Notes under the pieces: generated by a model
The model's database searches: none
What the model saw: the letters and a program-made list of their open reading frames with translations, nothing else
Told to the model about the DNA's origin: nothing
Position numbers and translations under genes: made by a program
Assembly: GCA_036345935.2 (NCBI GenBank)
Contig: JADWOT020000001.1
Location: 34,081,412-34,145,411 of the forward strand
DNA: 64,000 bases
Source of the DNA: Taenia hydatigena
Taxonomy: Eukaryota; Platyhelminthes; Cestoda; Cyclophyllidea; Taeniidae
Reading direction: 5' to 3'
In this document: positions 1-10,010 of the stretch, in pieces
Position numbering within the stretch: position 1 is the stretch's first letter
Layout: every line of letters begins with the position of its first letter

Positions 1-800
1 ACGTCAAATGAATCGCGCTCGCTGTTCGAGGTAAGACATAGGTTAGGTCACGGGTTGACCACTAACGTGTCAAGTCGAAGAGGCAATGACAAGTGGAGTA
101 CGGCAGTGCCCTTAGCATTTAAGACATAAATGAAATCCGATAGCGATGGAAGTTCCAGCACTACTAAGCTCCGACCGCATTGAATCTAACTGGGAGGAAT
201 ATCCACTCAACCACATGAAGAGAATTTGTTCTTTTCGTAGCGACGATTGCTAGAACGCAAATGCCGTGTCGCACAGAAACTAAAGTCTGAATCTATAAGC
301 TGAGGATTGAGTGCATCGACATGAGAGGATTGATAGCTGAGGAGACGGCGATGCAAACGGTGTCTGCAAAAGGGTCTTTAAGCACAAGCAACCTCTCGAC
401 CAAAAAAAAGAAAAATTGTACCAAATTTGAGGATGCCCGCGGCTTTGGCAATATGCCCTAGCTGTCCTCGCTCCAAGCGAGTAAAGAACAATGAGCGCGA
501 GATAAACTTTGGCGTTCATCTCCCCCCACTTGACTATCCTTTCCTTAAAGCGCGTGGATTGTGTGCATGCAAATGACTGTCTCCGTCTTTGGTGGCGTGA
601 TGGACAAGGTAGAGTGAAGGAGACTAGGCACAGTGTTTCTGCTGTATCACCGCTATCTCTGTCTGTTGCACACGTCACTCGGTTGTCTTGATCAGCCAGT
701 TCACCGGCGCATCATTTTCTAACGTCACGTCACTATCAGCTAATAAGCGAGAATAAGCAGGGACTACTAAGACTGTATTTGGCCCCTGAGGAGAAACCTT
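1..800 (-). repeat. Inverted diverged copy of 18,590-19,330
   Basis: Read on the minus strand, this stretch follows 18,590-19,330 block by block. The AATAAGCAGGGACTACTA box at about 750 matches the inverse near 18,620. The block at 430-545 matches 18,850-18,960, and the first 120 bases match the inverse of about 19,270-19,330. Both copies hold coding-like minus/plus frames such as GARTARAY (about 470) and RLDRGHLEQ (about 18,895), but the two copies are not open over the same frame, so no gene is called. It is a decayed member of the local repeat set. Confidence 0.7.
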
Positions 801-1650
801 ACCCGAATTCTCCACAGTACCTGTGGCTAGAGAGTTGTCACCAAAATGCATTAAGTGTAAAGCAGTAAGGCTTGCGTTGCTTGCAAATGAAGCAGCTAAA
901 TTGAGGTCTTTTGCTTATTCTCGTCCTCTAACAGGTGCATTGAAATGTGTGACTGACTAGACTTCCTTGCTTTCAAAACGGAAGAGTGAGAGCAGGCAGA
1001 GCGAGTCCTTTTTTCCTTGTAAACAGATGACGACAGCTCCATATGGAGAAGCGTGTTCGCCAAAGGCTCCTCGTCTAACATTGGGAACTACTTAGTCCAG
1101 CACATATAGATGGCGAATGTGCCGATGTGGCGAAGTGGCTGTGGTGGCGGTAAATCAGGCCTTTCTGATCAGCGAAGCGGCAACTGTGCATGCATCTCTG
1201 CCTTCTCACAGCAGCACCTACCATAGAGGCAACAACGAAGCAATGATGTGACCGGGTCTTCCCTTGTCGTCCTTCATCCTCATCAAGCTATCCCGTTACT
1301 CATACAACTAGTAATGGAGAATGTCGCCTACCCGTATTCTAGCTACTCGTTCTGACATGGCTAAGTGAGAAAAGATAAATGTCGAATTCGTTGCAGCGTT
1401 TCAGAAAGGCGGCCAATTAAAGCTTTTACGAATCAAACGAACTCAAGGCGTAATAAGAAACATCAATTTTGTTTTTCTTTACTAAGCACAGCTTCTTCGC
1501 CCGGTTGAAGTCCACTGACAATACGGAGAGCAGAAAGGTCTAACCGCCATCAATTTCCGCGGAAGCCAGCTCTTGCCCAGAGTAAATTTGAGCATCGGAA
1601 CCCATTTATCTCGACTGATTTCATGCACTGACCAAGCGTTCCGATCGCTC
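770..1650 (+). repeat. Direct copy of 59,265-60,690
   Basis: The order of blocks is the same as in 59,265-60,690: the 'CCCTGAGGAGAAACC' block near 785, the block ending 'CATTAAGTGTAAAGCAGTAAGG' spanning about 850-870, the 'GCATTGAAATGTGTGAC' block near 930, the 'ATGGAGAATGTCGCCTACC' block near 1,314, then the USP5-like tail near 1,490. The copy at 59 kb contains about 490 extra bases between the second and third blocks (see 59,365-59,855). The minus-strand frame at 896-1081 resembles frames at 59,833-60,081 and 48,444-48,713 (residues such as 'SSSVYKEKR' and 'SSSPFEEEK'). This points to a shared ancestral sequence rather than a functional gene here. Confidence 0.7.
1484..1650 (-). pseudogene. 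USP5-like deubiquitinase exon fragment
   Basis: The minus strand reads LKFTLGKSWLPRKL at about 1,600-1,555. From memory of the family, this matches the USP5/USP13 segment 'IKKFTFG.DW.PKKLDV' that follows the insert in the catalytic domain. Downstream the frame drifts and ends near the CTTAGTAAAG donor region at 1,484. Only this part of one exon is present. The catalytic Cys and His boxes are absent, so it is a dead fragment. It faces a second USP5-like fragment (2,150-2,380) in the opposite orientation, the same head-to-head layout seen at 45,660-46,140 and 60,470-60,890. Confidence 0.55.
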
Positions 1651-1689
1651 ACAAAGTATGTATCCCTCCACTGGCTCACCCATCAATCC

Positions 1690-2385
1690 ATCCATTCGCA
1701 TGTTACTTGTGTAATCAACATTTCAATTCGTTTTCCTCTCTTCCACCGGAATCTATCTAACCTAACTGCTCCAACAAACCATCTCACCCAGTGGTCCATT
1801 TTAACCATTTTACTCTGATTGCAATCCTCATTGTACCTTGGACTCAACAACCTATGTTACGTTCTCTACTTAACAGGCTTAGTAGAAAGAACAAATAAAG
1901 ACAATTCTCTGCCTGTCGAATTCACTGAAGGCGGCAACAAGCACGAACGAGGTTGCTGTCCATGCTAAAGGCAAGATGGAATTATAAGAGTTGAAGACAC
2001 CTTTGAGGATGTACCTGAAAATCGAAATCGGTGTCCAAGGTCAGTACTAGGAGGTACTGACTGCTGACAAATATTATGCAACACTAATTTATTTAAACAG
2101 GCATGCAGGAGATAGTACGCGATTTTAATTTCTCCGACCACTGATCGGTCTGATAAATGGACATCAGCGCTTCGTTCCTGCCGCTTCGTCACCTTACCCG
2201 ACGTGCTCAGTGTGTGGCTGGCTTCCGCGAAAGTTGAATGTGGCCATCCAGATGGACCAATATTCTGCGGTGGACGGAAGTGCACATTGTGGATGGAGGT
2301 TGACATTTCTGCCATTCGTGCTGTCGACGGACCTCAAATTGACGAAGAGGCTATGCCTTGGGTCTGTTGGGTTTGTAGCAGCTTC
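1690..2385 (+). pseudogene. USP5-like pseudogene fragment (two exons)
   Basis: This is collinear with the larger copy at 40,450-41,150. The intronic 'GGACTCAACAACCTATGT' box at 1,838-1,855 equals 40,565-40,582. A decayed block at 1,880-2,030 corresponds to the exon at 40,602-40,766, and 2,150-2,380 corresponds to 40,925-41,150. The second block reads WLPRKLNVAIQM (about 2,219-2,254) in one frame and then VDGPQIDEEAMP (about 2,318-2,353) in another. Both pieces belong to the USP5-like insert region, so a frameshift separates them. Stops interrupt the first block. It is a non-functional copy. Confidence 0.6.
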
Positions 2386-2439
2386 AATTAGTCAATTTTT
2401 TAACATGATGTCGAATTTTATAAGCCTTATTTGGACCTG

Positions 2440-3130
2440 CATCTAAGATCGTGCGGTTCGATCTAGGGATAGCATATACTGCTAGGAGTCATTTAAGTAG
2501 CAGGAGAAGATGGTGGCTAAGAGCATATGTTTTGATTTTAAAGAATTGAGTAACTATGAAGGCAAATGAATTGATAGAGATTTGTTAGGGCACTAGGAGA
2601 TCGGGAGAATGGGCTGCCATTCTGCGAGACTGTGGCATTCGCGTTGTCAGAAGAATATATTGCAGTGGAAGGCGACGCAATGATCACCGCACTGGCTGTC
2701 GCTAAAGAGGTGTTGTTCGAGGGGGATCTGGACCAGCGAAGGAGTCAGTCTCGTGATTTATGCTAGAACCATGTGATTTGAGACTGTCGCTTTGCTTTTT
2801 ACGTGTATTGCCATCGCCTTTTCACAATGCTGATGCCATACGGAAGTGTTGTTTGAAGGTGATTAACTAGTCCGATTAGTCAGGTGTTGATAAAATGTGT
2901 GTGGGTAAAATTAAACCAAAAAATTGGCAAAATAAATCTTGAATGTGTAGAAGATGGTGGAAGTTATTCAAATTGGTATAAGGATACAACAGGTGGGTGC
3001 AAGTTTTTTCTCACAAGGACAACATCAGCATCTCAGGATCTGTTAGTTGTGGTGGGTTGTGTTTCTCAGTCTCATGCGAGGCCTTGTAAACTCTGCCACA
3101 CTTACAAAGAATTCATAACAGGGAATTAGT
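2440..3130 (+). repeat. Shortened direct copy of 42,470-43,880
   Basis: The block order follows 42,470-43,880 with large internal deletions: 'GAAAGAATTGAGTA' near 2,540 (42,525), the 2,605-2,766 exon (43,330), and the 'ACATCAGCATCTCAGGATCTGT' type box near 3,020 (43,850). The 1.3 kb of the longer copy is reduced to about 700 bases here. The 81-codon frame at 2,884-3,129 is open but is not conserved in the other copies. Confidence 0.6.
2605..2766 (+). CDS. Small coding-like exon, unrecognised
   Basis: A frame of 53 codons runs from about 2,605 to a TAG at 2,764-2,766 and stays open upstream to at least 2,581. It contains the segments ENGLPFCETVAFALSEEY and AVEGDAMITALAVAKEVL, a balanced helical-looking composition. 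The same sequence occurs in broken form at 43,330-43,480 (plus) and 63,010-63,130 (minus), where the frame reads GDAIVITLAVD followed directly by a stop. The copy here is the most open of the three. It lies downstream of the position where the other copies carry the 43,074 exon, which is missing here. The family is not recognised. It may be a real exon of the ancestral gene kept by chance. Confidence 0.35.
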   Translation, partial: ENGLPFCETVAFALSEEYIAVEGDAMITALAVAKEVLFEGDLDQRRSQSRDLC

Positions 3131-3249
3131 GAGATTCGTTAAATGAGTGAGTGGTCAAAGGCGTGTGCGTAAAGAGCATTGGAAGCCTACGGTGCCCTGG
3201 AGGATGTGGAAAAATTGCAACGTTAGTGGCAGCGATGGAAGGGAAAAAA

Positions 3250-3490
3250 GGCAGAAATACATTTCTGGTGGTTATTTTAAAGCAAATCATCGGCCCTTGT
3301 GGCCATCCTCTGTGAGGTACTGCCGTCCCACACTGTCGTGTTCCCTGATTGTGTGAGTGAAGTGGGAAGTTTTTTCTTCCTTGTCCAATGTCTTTGGTCT
3401 ACTGCGCTTTCCCGACCGCCAGTGAGATCGAAGTTGGGACTACTTCTGTGGCGTCATCAGCCACACTAGTGCAGAATAGGCCTACTGCGT
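3250..3490 (+). repeat. Dispersed repeat, three direct copies
   Basis: The segment starting 'GGTTATTTTAAAGCAAATCATC' and including 'TACTGCGCTTTCCCGACCG' recurs at about 16,955-17,125 and 38,020-38,220 in the same orientation. The third copy lacks about 60 bases in the middle. No conserved reading frame was found. Confidence 0.65.
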
Positions 3491-3789
3491 AGACTCGTCG
3501 CGCAGATGTCCTCTTTTTCTTACTACTTTAACATTTTAGATCCACGCATTCGATTAGGCTGTCGTTTGACCAAACAATTCTGGAAGAGCCATTGTACTTG
3601 GCGACAATCCACAAGTTAATTTAGTCTGAACTCGGATCTGGGAATTTGTATTCGAGTGGGCGATTCCAGTCTTAATCACGAACCCTTCAGCCAAAATGGA
3701 TGTGAGTTGTGGTGGGGTTGGGCAGATGGATGCGGAATGTAAGGTCGATTAGTTGATGAATGGAGCAGAAATGCGTGCGCTCGGGATGC

Positions 3790-4440
3790 TACTGGGAGTA
3801 GTGAGGTGGTCGTGGGGCGGTCTTCTTCAGCAATGAGTCAGGCGTGTCAAATACGAGGTTGGAGGGGATTTGCTGATTGAATCAACTGATGGTTGATGGG
3901 GGGTTTGATGGGGCAAAAACTAGTAAGAATGTGACCTTTCCCTTCAAGACGGTGGTAGGATTCTCGATTTCTTCCGATAGTTTTGCATTCAGCAGTTCAC
4001 TTCTCCAATGGGTTGTGCATGCGCACGCGTGACGTTGAAATGGGTTGATTGGAGGAGTTAGAATGCGAGTTTCTACTGTGGTGGAGGGTGATGTTGTTGG
4101 TGAGGGTAGGAAAGTCGATTTAGAGCCAAGGCGGTGGCAGAGTGAACAATGTGGGTTAAGGGGAGGGTGATGCTGCATTTGAGGAACTACAAGGCGTTCT
4201 GCGTAATCAATGGCTTTTATTAAAATGATTTCTCATTCAACTGTTTTCTTTCTCTTGCCCACTACTGCCTCCTCCTCCTGCCTCTTATCTGTCCTCTGTT
4301 CGATTGAAGCTGAATTTGGAACGCTTGCCATGAAGACCGCAGGTCAATCCGCTGAATGCCTGTGAACTACTTCTCTTAACCATTTGAGAGCACCAGCGAC
4401 GGCGCCAACATCACCACCAGCAAACGCGAAAGCAAGTGGC
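3790..4440 (+). repeat. Module copied inverted at 20,745-21,420 and directly at 38,765-39,010
   Basis: The 3' half contains 'TGCGTAATCAATGGCTTTTA' (about 4,201) and the block around 4,390. On the minus strand that block reads FAGGDVGAVAGALKWLRE (about 4,432-4,378), and the copy at 38,990-38,940 reads FTGGDAGAVAGALEESRK. The conserved minus-strand frame ends at the same stop (TGA just after HSVD/HSAD). It may be the end of an exon. A UBA-like helix is possible but unproven. The 5' half is shared only with 20,960-21,420. Confidence 0.6.
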
Positions 4441-4500
4441 GTGATGTTTCCTACCCGTTTTCGTTCTACTGTTTCATCCCCATTTTGTGTATATTTCAGT

Positions 4501-4534
4501 GTTATTATTATTATTATTGTTATTATTATTATTA
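4501..4534. repeat. (ATT)n microsatellite
   Basis: About eleven ATT units with one interrupting ATTGTT. It lies just outside the left arm of palindrome 1. Confidence 0.9.
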
Positions 4535-4919
4535 CAAGTCTTTCCTTATTCGTGGTCTCTATGTGCCGGTGTGTAAGTGACTGGGTGGAGGTGGTGGAGT
4601 GAAGTACGCCTCCCCTTGGCAAGTGGTTAAGAGGGAGGGAGGGAAGGAAGGAAGGAGGAGACAGGGGCGGCATGGGAGGTGGGGTTGATGGCCCCCCAAT
4701 TCCTTCGGTCTTGTAAGTGTGACACATCTGACTTGGTGCCTGTAACTGCACTTGAAACGGAATGTGGAATTAGTCTCGATTCCGATTAAGTCTATTCCAT
4801 TTAATGCCTTTAACACAATGGAACACTAGAGGGGTAATTAAACTCGTAATTGAATGCATTGAATCCCAGTACTTGATTGAATGATGATGATGATGATCGC
4901 CGGTAGATAGACTGCGTGA

Positions 4920-6850
4920 CATGAAAGATCCGCAGAGAAGTTTGCCCCACTACCACCTGACTACGCTTAGCAGCACTCCAAATGCACGCATTCCTGTTCC
5001 TTTCATCAACAAATTATTCATCCACTCTGCATCCACCATTCCAAACTCATGGCAATTCACATCTCTTTCTCAACGCTCTCATGGTCAGGATCGAAAGTGC
5101 TCACCAGAATGGATCTTCCTGAGTCCACATTCCTCACATCTGAAGATTATCAGGTTAAGCTGACTTAGGTATTGTCACCAAGTATGATGGCTTTTGTGAG
5201 ACTGTTGAATCTTATCTGTCACAGGAAATCATCAACTCGCGTGTAAGAACTCTCGGTTGACGAACGGAGGTCGCCAGTTTAATCATGGAAGAGCAACTGC
5301 TGACCGAAAGTGCTTACAACAATCTCCGAAGGTGCGTAGGATTCGAGGTCGGTTAAGCAAGCGTATTTGACGCAGTTAAAATCAGCGCCCTGAGGTAGTA
5401 TCAACCGCAAAGATGGAGCAGGCTTACCGCAACGAGAATCGTCTCTGAGGAATGTCACTGCATAACTGGAATGAGTAGAACCTTGATTACAAGTTCATTA
5501 TAGCATGCATACATGAGAGCTCTTCCAGAATTTCAGACAAAAGTCCTCCATAGCCTAGAATCTTATTGGTTTCATGTGACCACCTGACACTCCTTTTCTA
5601 ATCACTCGAGCTGCTATGCAAAAAATCAAAAATGACTATTCTTATGACAGGTCTATCCTGCAATTTTACCATTGGCTACCACTCATCCAACCAGTGATTC
5701 GAGAAGTCTATTAAGGGTCAACAAGAAATATGGCCATTTAAAAGAAATGGGGCATAAAATTAGACTTCTCCCCACGAAAATCCGGCATTTACTTACAGCT
5801 ATGTAGGCTGGTTTGTGGACATAAAAGTACTTCCTGGAACTCGTCACTTTCCATTGGTTATTGACCAGCCAATCAGATGGCGTTTAGCCGAGGAGAGATT
5901 TACGGTCGCCCTAGGGGATACCTGGATCGGCATTTTGGGGTCTGCATGAAATCATCCTAGTTCTAATCTCACAACAAACACCCAATATCATTGTTGTAAG
6001 GCGACAGAGCAACCCAATTCATGGTAAATGAGGTCTGGGTGCGATTTTGTATCAAGTACTAAGTTAACTTACGCTGCGAAGGATTGTCCTGAACACCGCC
6101 TTTTCAATATCGAAACAAAAGCTAAGTTTGACAAGCGCAAAGCCACCTAAATAAACATTTTGCTATTCTTCTACGATTTTTAAAAAGACTTTATCTGACG
6201 TCACCCAAGCTAGCTTCTTTTGAGCAAAAAAAACGCAGTCCTCATGAGTTTTCCTCTGCCCCTTAGAGGTACAGATATGATTACGTAAATAAAACGCTAG
6301 AGTCAATGACAAGTCATTGCATCTTCACTTGTGAAGGTCTTAGTACTCCTCTGAATGCAAAAAATTGAAGCACTTTGCAAAGTCCGTATTTATATAAAGT
6401 CGGGACTCAACGTGTGCCACATAAAGCGCATCGAGGTGAGCGAGAGAATTAGCGACCTTGTTGCGGCAAAGCTAACTCCCAAAATGCGTAGGAGATAATG
6501 GGAATTAGTTGAATAAGTAAAAGAAGGAAACAGCAAGTAGGTGTGGATGTAGTCCCTCTATTACTTTAGCAAGGGGCACATCAGCATTTCAGGATCTGTC
6601 GGTTGTTGCAGGTGGTGCGTAGTTACGAAGGAAATTGAAGAGGACACGAGCAATCCACTCGACTCCCACCATTACAACTTCAAGCGGTTGTGGTTTGACA
6701 CCGAAGACATTTGCGTGAGTTGTGTTGGGGCTCTATACTTAAGTGAATGAGGCCACACAATCTAGCGTACATAGGTGCATCCTAAGGGCTCATGTGAAAA
6801 ATTGGGAGCAAAGGGCTCCAAGTAATCCGACTTTTTAGCTAGAGATGTCG
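4920..6850. other. Arm sequence without recognisable genes
   Basis: This stretch is matched almost base for base in inverse at about 31,080-33,030, including the 80/81-codon frame at 4,921-5,163 (33,027-32,782 in the other arm). That conservation equals the surrounding non-coding sequence, so it does not argue for a gene. The stretch 6,400-6,720 is shared with 42,730-43,000 and 43,760-43,990, including the ACATCAGCAT...GGATCTGT box near 6,580. Confidence 0.6.
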
Positions 6851-6870
6851 ACGATGTTTCTGTGTTTGGG

Positions 6871-7176
6871 CTACGCCAACGTCAAAGTCTTAGGAAACCA
6901 TGCACACAGATATTGTCCCCATAGTGGCTTTGGCGAGACACCGGGAATGAGATCCACTGCCATGGGAGGAGCGCACCTACTTCCGCCTACAAAGGAATCG
7001 TACCCAGGCGGATGAGTGACTAGTGGATTGTTGGCAGCCACACAGTCAAGCCCAACTATTGCATCGTAGTGAACGCTACCAACCATTAGAAGTGATGGTC
7101 TGTCTATGCACCACAGAGAACGTAGGTAGTGTGGAATAGCTGCTAACTGCCTACAGTACCAAGAGATGAGCCCCAT
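6871..7176 (-). CDS. Orphan 101-codon frame, arm copy
   Basis: An open frame with the segments MGLISWYCRQLAAIPHYL and VGGSRCAPPMAVDLIPGV. The inverted copy at 30,770-31,075 keeps the full frame with six residue differences in 101. Diverged copies of the same DNA at about 44,110-44,490 and 62,000-62,300 do not keep the frame: the 62 kb copy holds only its start (MKLISWQCRRSAAIPRHL). No family, signal peptide or obvious membrane helix is seen. Intactness in palindrome 1 may simply reflect recent arm homogenisation. It is more likely a chance frame or decayed exon than a working gene. Confidence 0.2.
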   Translation of the reverse strand: MGLISWYCRQLAAIPHYLRSLWCIDRPSLLMVGSVHYDAIVGLDCVAANNPLVTHPPGYDSFVGGSRCAPPMAVDLIPGVSPKPLWGQYLCAWFPKTLTLA

Positions 7177-7209
7177 CAGAGCTGTCGGTCAGGTGGATGG
7201 TTCGACTGC

Positions 7210-7491
7210 TCAGTCACTCAACAACTTGCGCAACGACGAGGACCAGACTGTTACAGTTAAAAAAAGACAGAATGAGAAAAGTTGAGCAGAAGGTGTATTA
7301 CTAAGGTGAATGGGAAAATGAGGGAGCAGACGAGAAGACGATGTGTAGGTTTGCATGCAGTAGTAGAAACTGGAGAAGGAGGCCGAATGAGGTGTGTCGT
7401 CTCGTGTTCGTAAGCTTGGAAGTGTAGAGCTGCTAAGTCGCCGAGGTGCATTAACCTGAAATTTGTGGGCTTTACATGATCCGCTGCTCAA
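7210..7491 (-). pseudogene. Four-copy exon-like block with EHETT motif
   Basis: On the minus strand a CAG acceptor-like site precedes a block of about 70 bases found four times: here, at 30,490-30,570 (plus), 44,760-44,690 (minus) and 61,735-61,800 (plus). The reading conserved between all four is DLAALHFQAYEHETTH here, ALHFHTYEHETTR at 44.7 kb and YTFLLMNTRRR in another frame at 61.7 kb. The EHETT frame is therefore the best candidate for the ancestral exon. It is followed by a T/C-rich run and a TTTCTACTACTGCATGCAAA box in every copy. The family is not recognised, and frames around it are not maintained. Confidence 0.35.
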
Positions 7492-7529
7492 CAGCTACAA
7501 ACTCGTTGTTTTAGCCTTCATGTCATGCC

Positions 7530-7760
7530 AGCCATCACAAGGAGGTAGAGAGCGTAGTAACACTTCACTGAATGGAACAACTGTCGATGTGATTGATGTC
7601 CAAATCAGGTGGTAATTCCAAAGTTAGCAACTGTGCCACTACGTCCACGTACACCAGGATGTACAGACATAGCAACCAAAAAGTGCCAACTCAAGATGTA
7701 GCAGAGCGATTTGTTAAAATGTGTATCTTTCGTAAGGGTAATGGACACATAGTCAAGGTT
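7530..7760 (+). repeat. Dispersed repeat S, copy 1
   Basis: It begins near 'GGTAGAGAGC', contains TTCACTGAATGGAACAACTG at 7,564-7,583 and continues with GATTGATGTCCAAATCAGG. Six copies of this roughly 200-base unit lie in the window: here, 11,680-11,860 (+), 26,050-26,250 (-), 30,190-30,410 (-), 44,860-45,070 (+) and 61,420-61,640 (-). The unit has no open frame common to all six. Confidence 0.75.
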
Positions 7761-7999
7761 AGCATTATGGGTGTCGACTTCGGTTGGGACGTCGTGGGTC
7801 TTCTCCTTCACCTTTTTTCCATGCACGTTCTTTGGGGACATCGAAGGGAGTTGTCAGTGTAACAGCATCCACGCACAACATATCGTAATTCGCTAATCAC
7901 ATGAGCAGCTTTACCTCCTTTTCTGTAATTGAAGAGCTTTGCACTTCCCAATTTGAGCAATGCAATTGGCCTTATCGCTTGGGGCTACCTTCGAAGAAT

Positions 8000-8330
8000 G
8001 GTTGCATTCCTCAAGTCCGGTGTCAACTGTAAGTGCGCTCATTTCGCTAATAAATCTGCTGCCTTATAGTTGTGACAAGAGAGGAGTGTGAGGTGGGGAA
8101 TCGTTGGGTTTCTCTGGAACCCTTGTCAACTGTAAGTGTGATCATTTCGCTAATAAATCTGCTGCCGTGTAGATGTGACAGGGAGGGAAGGCGAGGTGGG
8201 GAAGTGCCACTGGCGCGCAGTTGGAGTTGAGGCGAGACCCTGTGGACACCACCAACGAAAGCTGCCATCGGCCTCAGTGGACCGGGAGACAACCAGTTTT
8301 GCAAACTCTCCCCTTCCTGTCACCGCAACC
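8000..8330 (+). pseudogene. Tandem duplicate of membrane-gene exon junction with 41-base introns
   Basis: The end of exon 1, a 41-base intron and the start of exon 2 of the membrane-protein gene (see 10,011-11,000) are present in plus orientation. The intron appears twice, at 8,029-8,069 (GTAAGTGC...TTATAG) and 8,132-8,172 (GTAAGTGT...GTGTAG), 103 bases apart, each with a TTCGCTAATAA branch-like box. Only the second is followed by exon 2-like sequence (to about 8,330). Exon 1 proper is missing, so this is a dead, partly tandem fragment. Its inverse is at 29,650-29,930. Confidence 0.65.
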
Positions 8331-8924
8331 CAACCATGAGGTCGCTCTTTTTTCCCTGCGCGCAGAGTAGTTGAACAATTACAGTCCAGTGACCAACAAT
8401 TGCATCAGTCAAAGGTGATACAGGCAAGATACTTGTGGTGCAACAGTAGCAACGCATGGGCTTTGCACGCATTACTGCTTCTTTTACTCTATTCCTTTCA
8501 ATTCATCCTGCATTCAAGTGCTCATTTGATCACTTTCTGCAGTTGCAATAATAAATACACCCACTCCATCCACCTACACCACTGAACTAGTCGTGGCAAA
8601 TTCCATCGCCACACAAGGAGGCGCTGAGTTGACAGAATTGTCAATCAAACGAACGCGCGGCAATCACCTTGGCAAGCAGCACCAGCTGTGCTCATGGAGA
8701 CGACAAGTAAAAACGAGGGCCATGATTTGGATACGAAGCATATCACATTAGAAACGCATCTCACTCAATTCCTCCGATTGCAGTAAATTTTACAAAGTTA
8801 TATCAGTAGATTAGCAACATCAAATGAGACAACGCACAATTTAAGCACAAATATTTTAATGTTCGGTTTACAAATTTAACTGAGAATATTATGTGCATGC
8901 TTAGGATTGTAGTTGTAGTGCCCC

Positions 8925-9100
8925 GAGGCTCCTTCGAAGGCAAAAGAAGGCAGAATGCTAGGGTAGAACATATATATATATATATATATATTCAACGGAC
9001 AGAGAGAAATAGGCCACTGCCATGGCCCGGAGGCTAGCCCACGCGGGTAGGGAAGTACGGCCACCTCTGTTACCTTGACCGAGACCGGTAGTTCCAACAA
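8925..9100 (+). repeat. Dispersed repeat R with (AT)n expansion
   Basis: The unit reads GAGGCTCCTTCGAAGGCAAA, then a block ending GGGTAGAACATATAT, then TTCAACGGACAGAG. Other copies are at 11,335-11,270 (-), 26,600-26,670 (+), 29,035-28,900 (-) and 56,990-57,060 (+). In the 11, 26 and 57 kb copies the middle is simply GCATATATTCA. Here it has grown to an AT run at 8,970-8,991. Confidence 0.75.
8970..8991. repeat. (AT)n microsatellite
   Basis: An uninterrupted AT run of about 22 bases inside repeat R. The other arm carries a longer, interrupted version at 28,924-28,985. Confidence 0.95.
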
Positions 9101-9316
9101 ACAAAGTACTACAGTCGTGGCTAATGTAAAGAGGTACCAGCATACATGAGTTGCTCTGTTACAAAATTTGCATTGCCATCTTGCATGGACTCAATGAAGC
9201 AAACTCGAATCCCGACTACTCACAGCGCGCTGAAATGCATTTCGTGCAAATGACTTCGTCAGACTTGTTTGCATTCGTTATTAGGCCGTAGCAGATGTGT
9301 TGCAGTGTAGGAGGGA

Positions 9317-9691
9317 CTACTCTTGCCGATCGTTGCGTACGAGAAGTAGTGCGTTATGGTCATCGCTGTGCTGCGGCACACTATCCCACCCAAACCGACC
9401 ATACATCACTAAAGACTTGACTTTTGCACCTAATGATGGAGCATTAACTTGAAAGAAAAATGATGCGATGAAAGAAATGTGCATGTAAGACTGGGGAGTC
9501 AGCCACACCTCTGCGTATGTGAGCATTTGGTGATTGGCCAACCACACTAGTTCATCCTGTCGCTGGTGTTGTTTCGACGCCTCCATGCGAAGTGTGCAGC
9601 ATTGGAATGGCAGGGCAGACGATGTTGAAGCAGAGAGGCGAGGAGAGACGTGAGCAGAGAAGAGCACTTCGGGCGTGCGTGTGTCCATCAT
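9317..9691 (-). CDS. Orphan 124-codon frame downstream of membrane gene
   Basis: A frame including FSAHVSPRLSASTSSALPF and SYMHISFIASFFFQVNAPSL, with the inverted copy at 28,225-28,599 differing at four residues. A third copy at 57,290-57,560 lacks about 110 bases in the middle and does not keep the frame. The T-rich stretch around 'SFFFQVNAP' (TTTCTTTCAAG) looks like a splice acceptor, so the frame may join exon and intron. No family is recognised. It lies 3' of the membrane-protein exons on the same strand, about 320 bases away, and could be a further exon or 3' region. Confidence 0.2.
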   Translation of the reverse strand: MMDTRTPEVLFSAHVSPRLSASTSSALPFQCCTLRMEASKQHQRQDELVWLANHQMLTYAEVWLTPQSYMHISFIASFFFQVNAPSLGAKVKSLVMYGRFGWDSVPQHSDDHNALLLVRNDRQE

Positions 9692-10010
9692 ATTTTTCCA
9701 TTGCGGAAAGTGTATTGCATAGTCGATAGCTGGATTACTGGCTGCCTTCTTTACTCATGACTCACTAAAATTGGCATTGCTGACCAACATTTGAATAATG
9801 CCTTGTAGTTGAAGTGGTGGCATCTCGCCCACCCACTCATAAACCCGAGCGACCAGTGCTTTTCTAATTATCTTTCATCCAATTCTGCCCACACAGAAAG
9901 CGAGAAGGAGGCATTGCCATGACAAATCTGTGTTAGAACGATACAATCATGCTATGGGGTGTGGGGAGGAGGGATAGGGAGAGAAGAAAAAGAAACAAGG
10001 CAAAGGATCC

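Noticed and set aside
8876..9143. Frames containing IYIYIYIY
   Set aside because: They are translations of the AT microsatellite.
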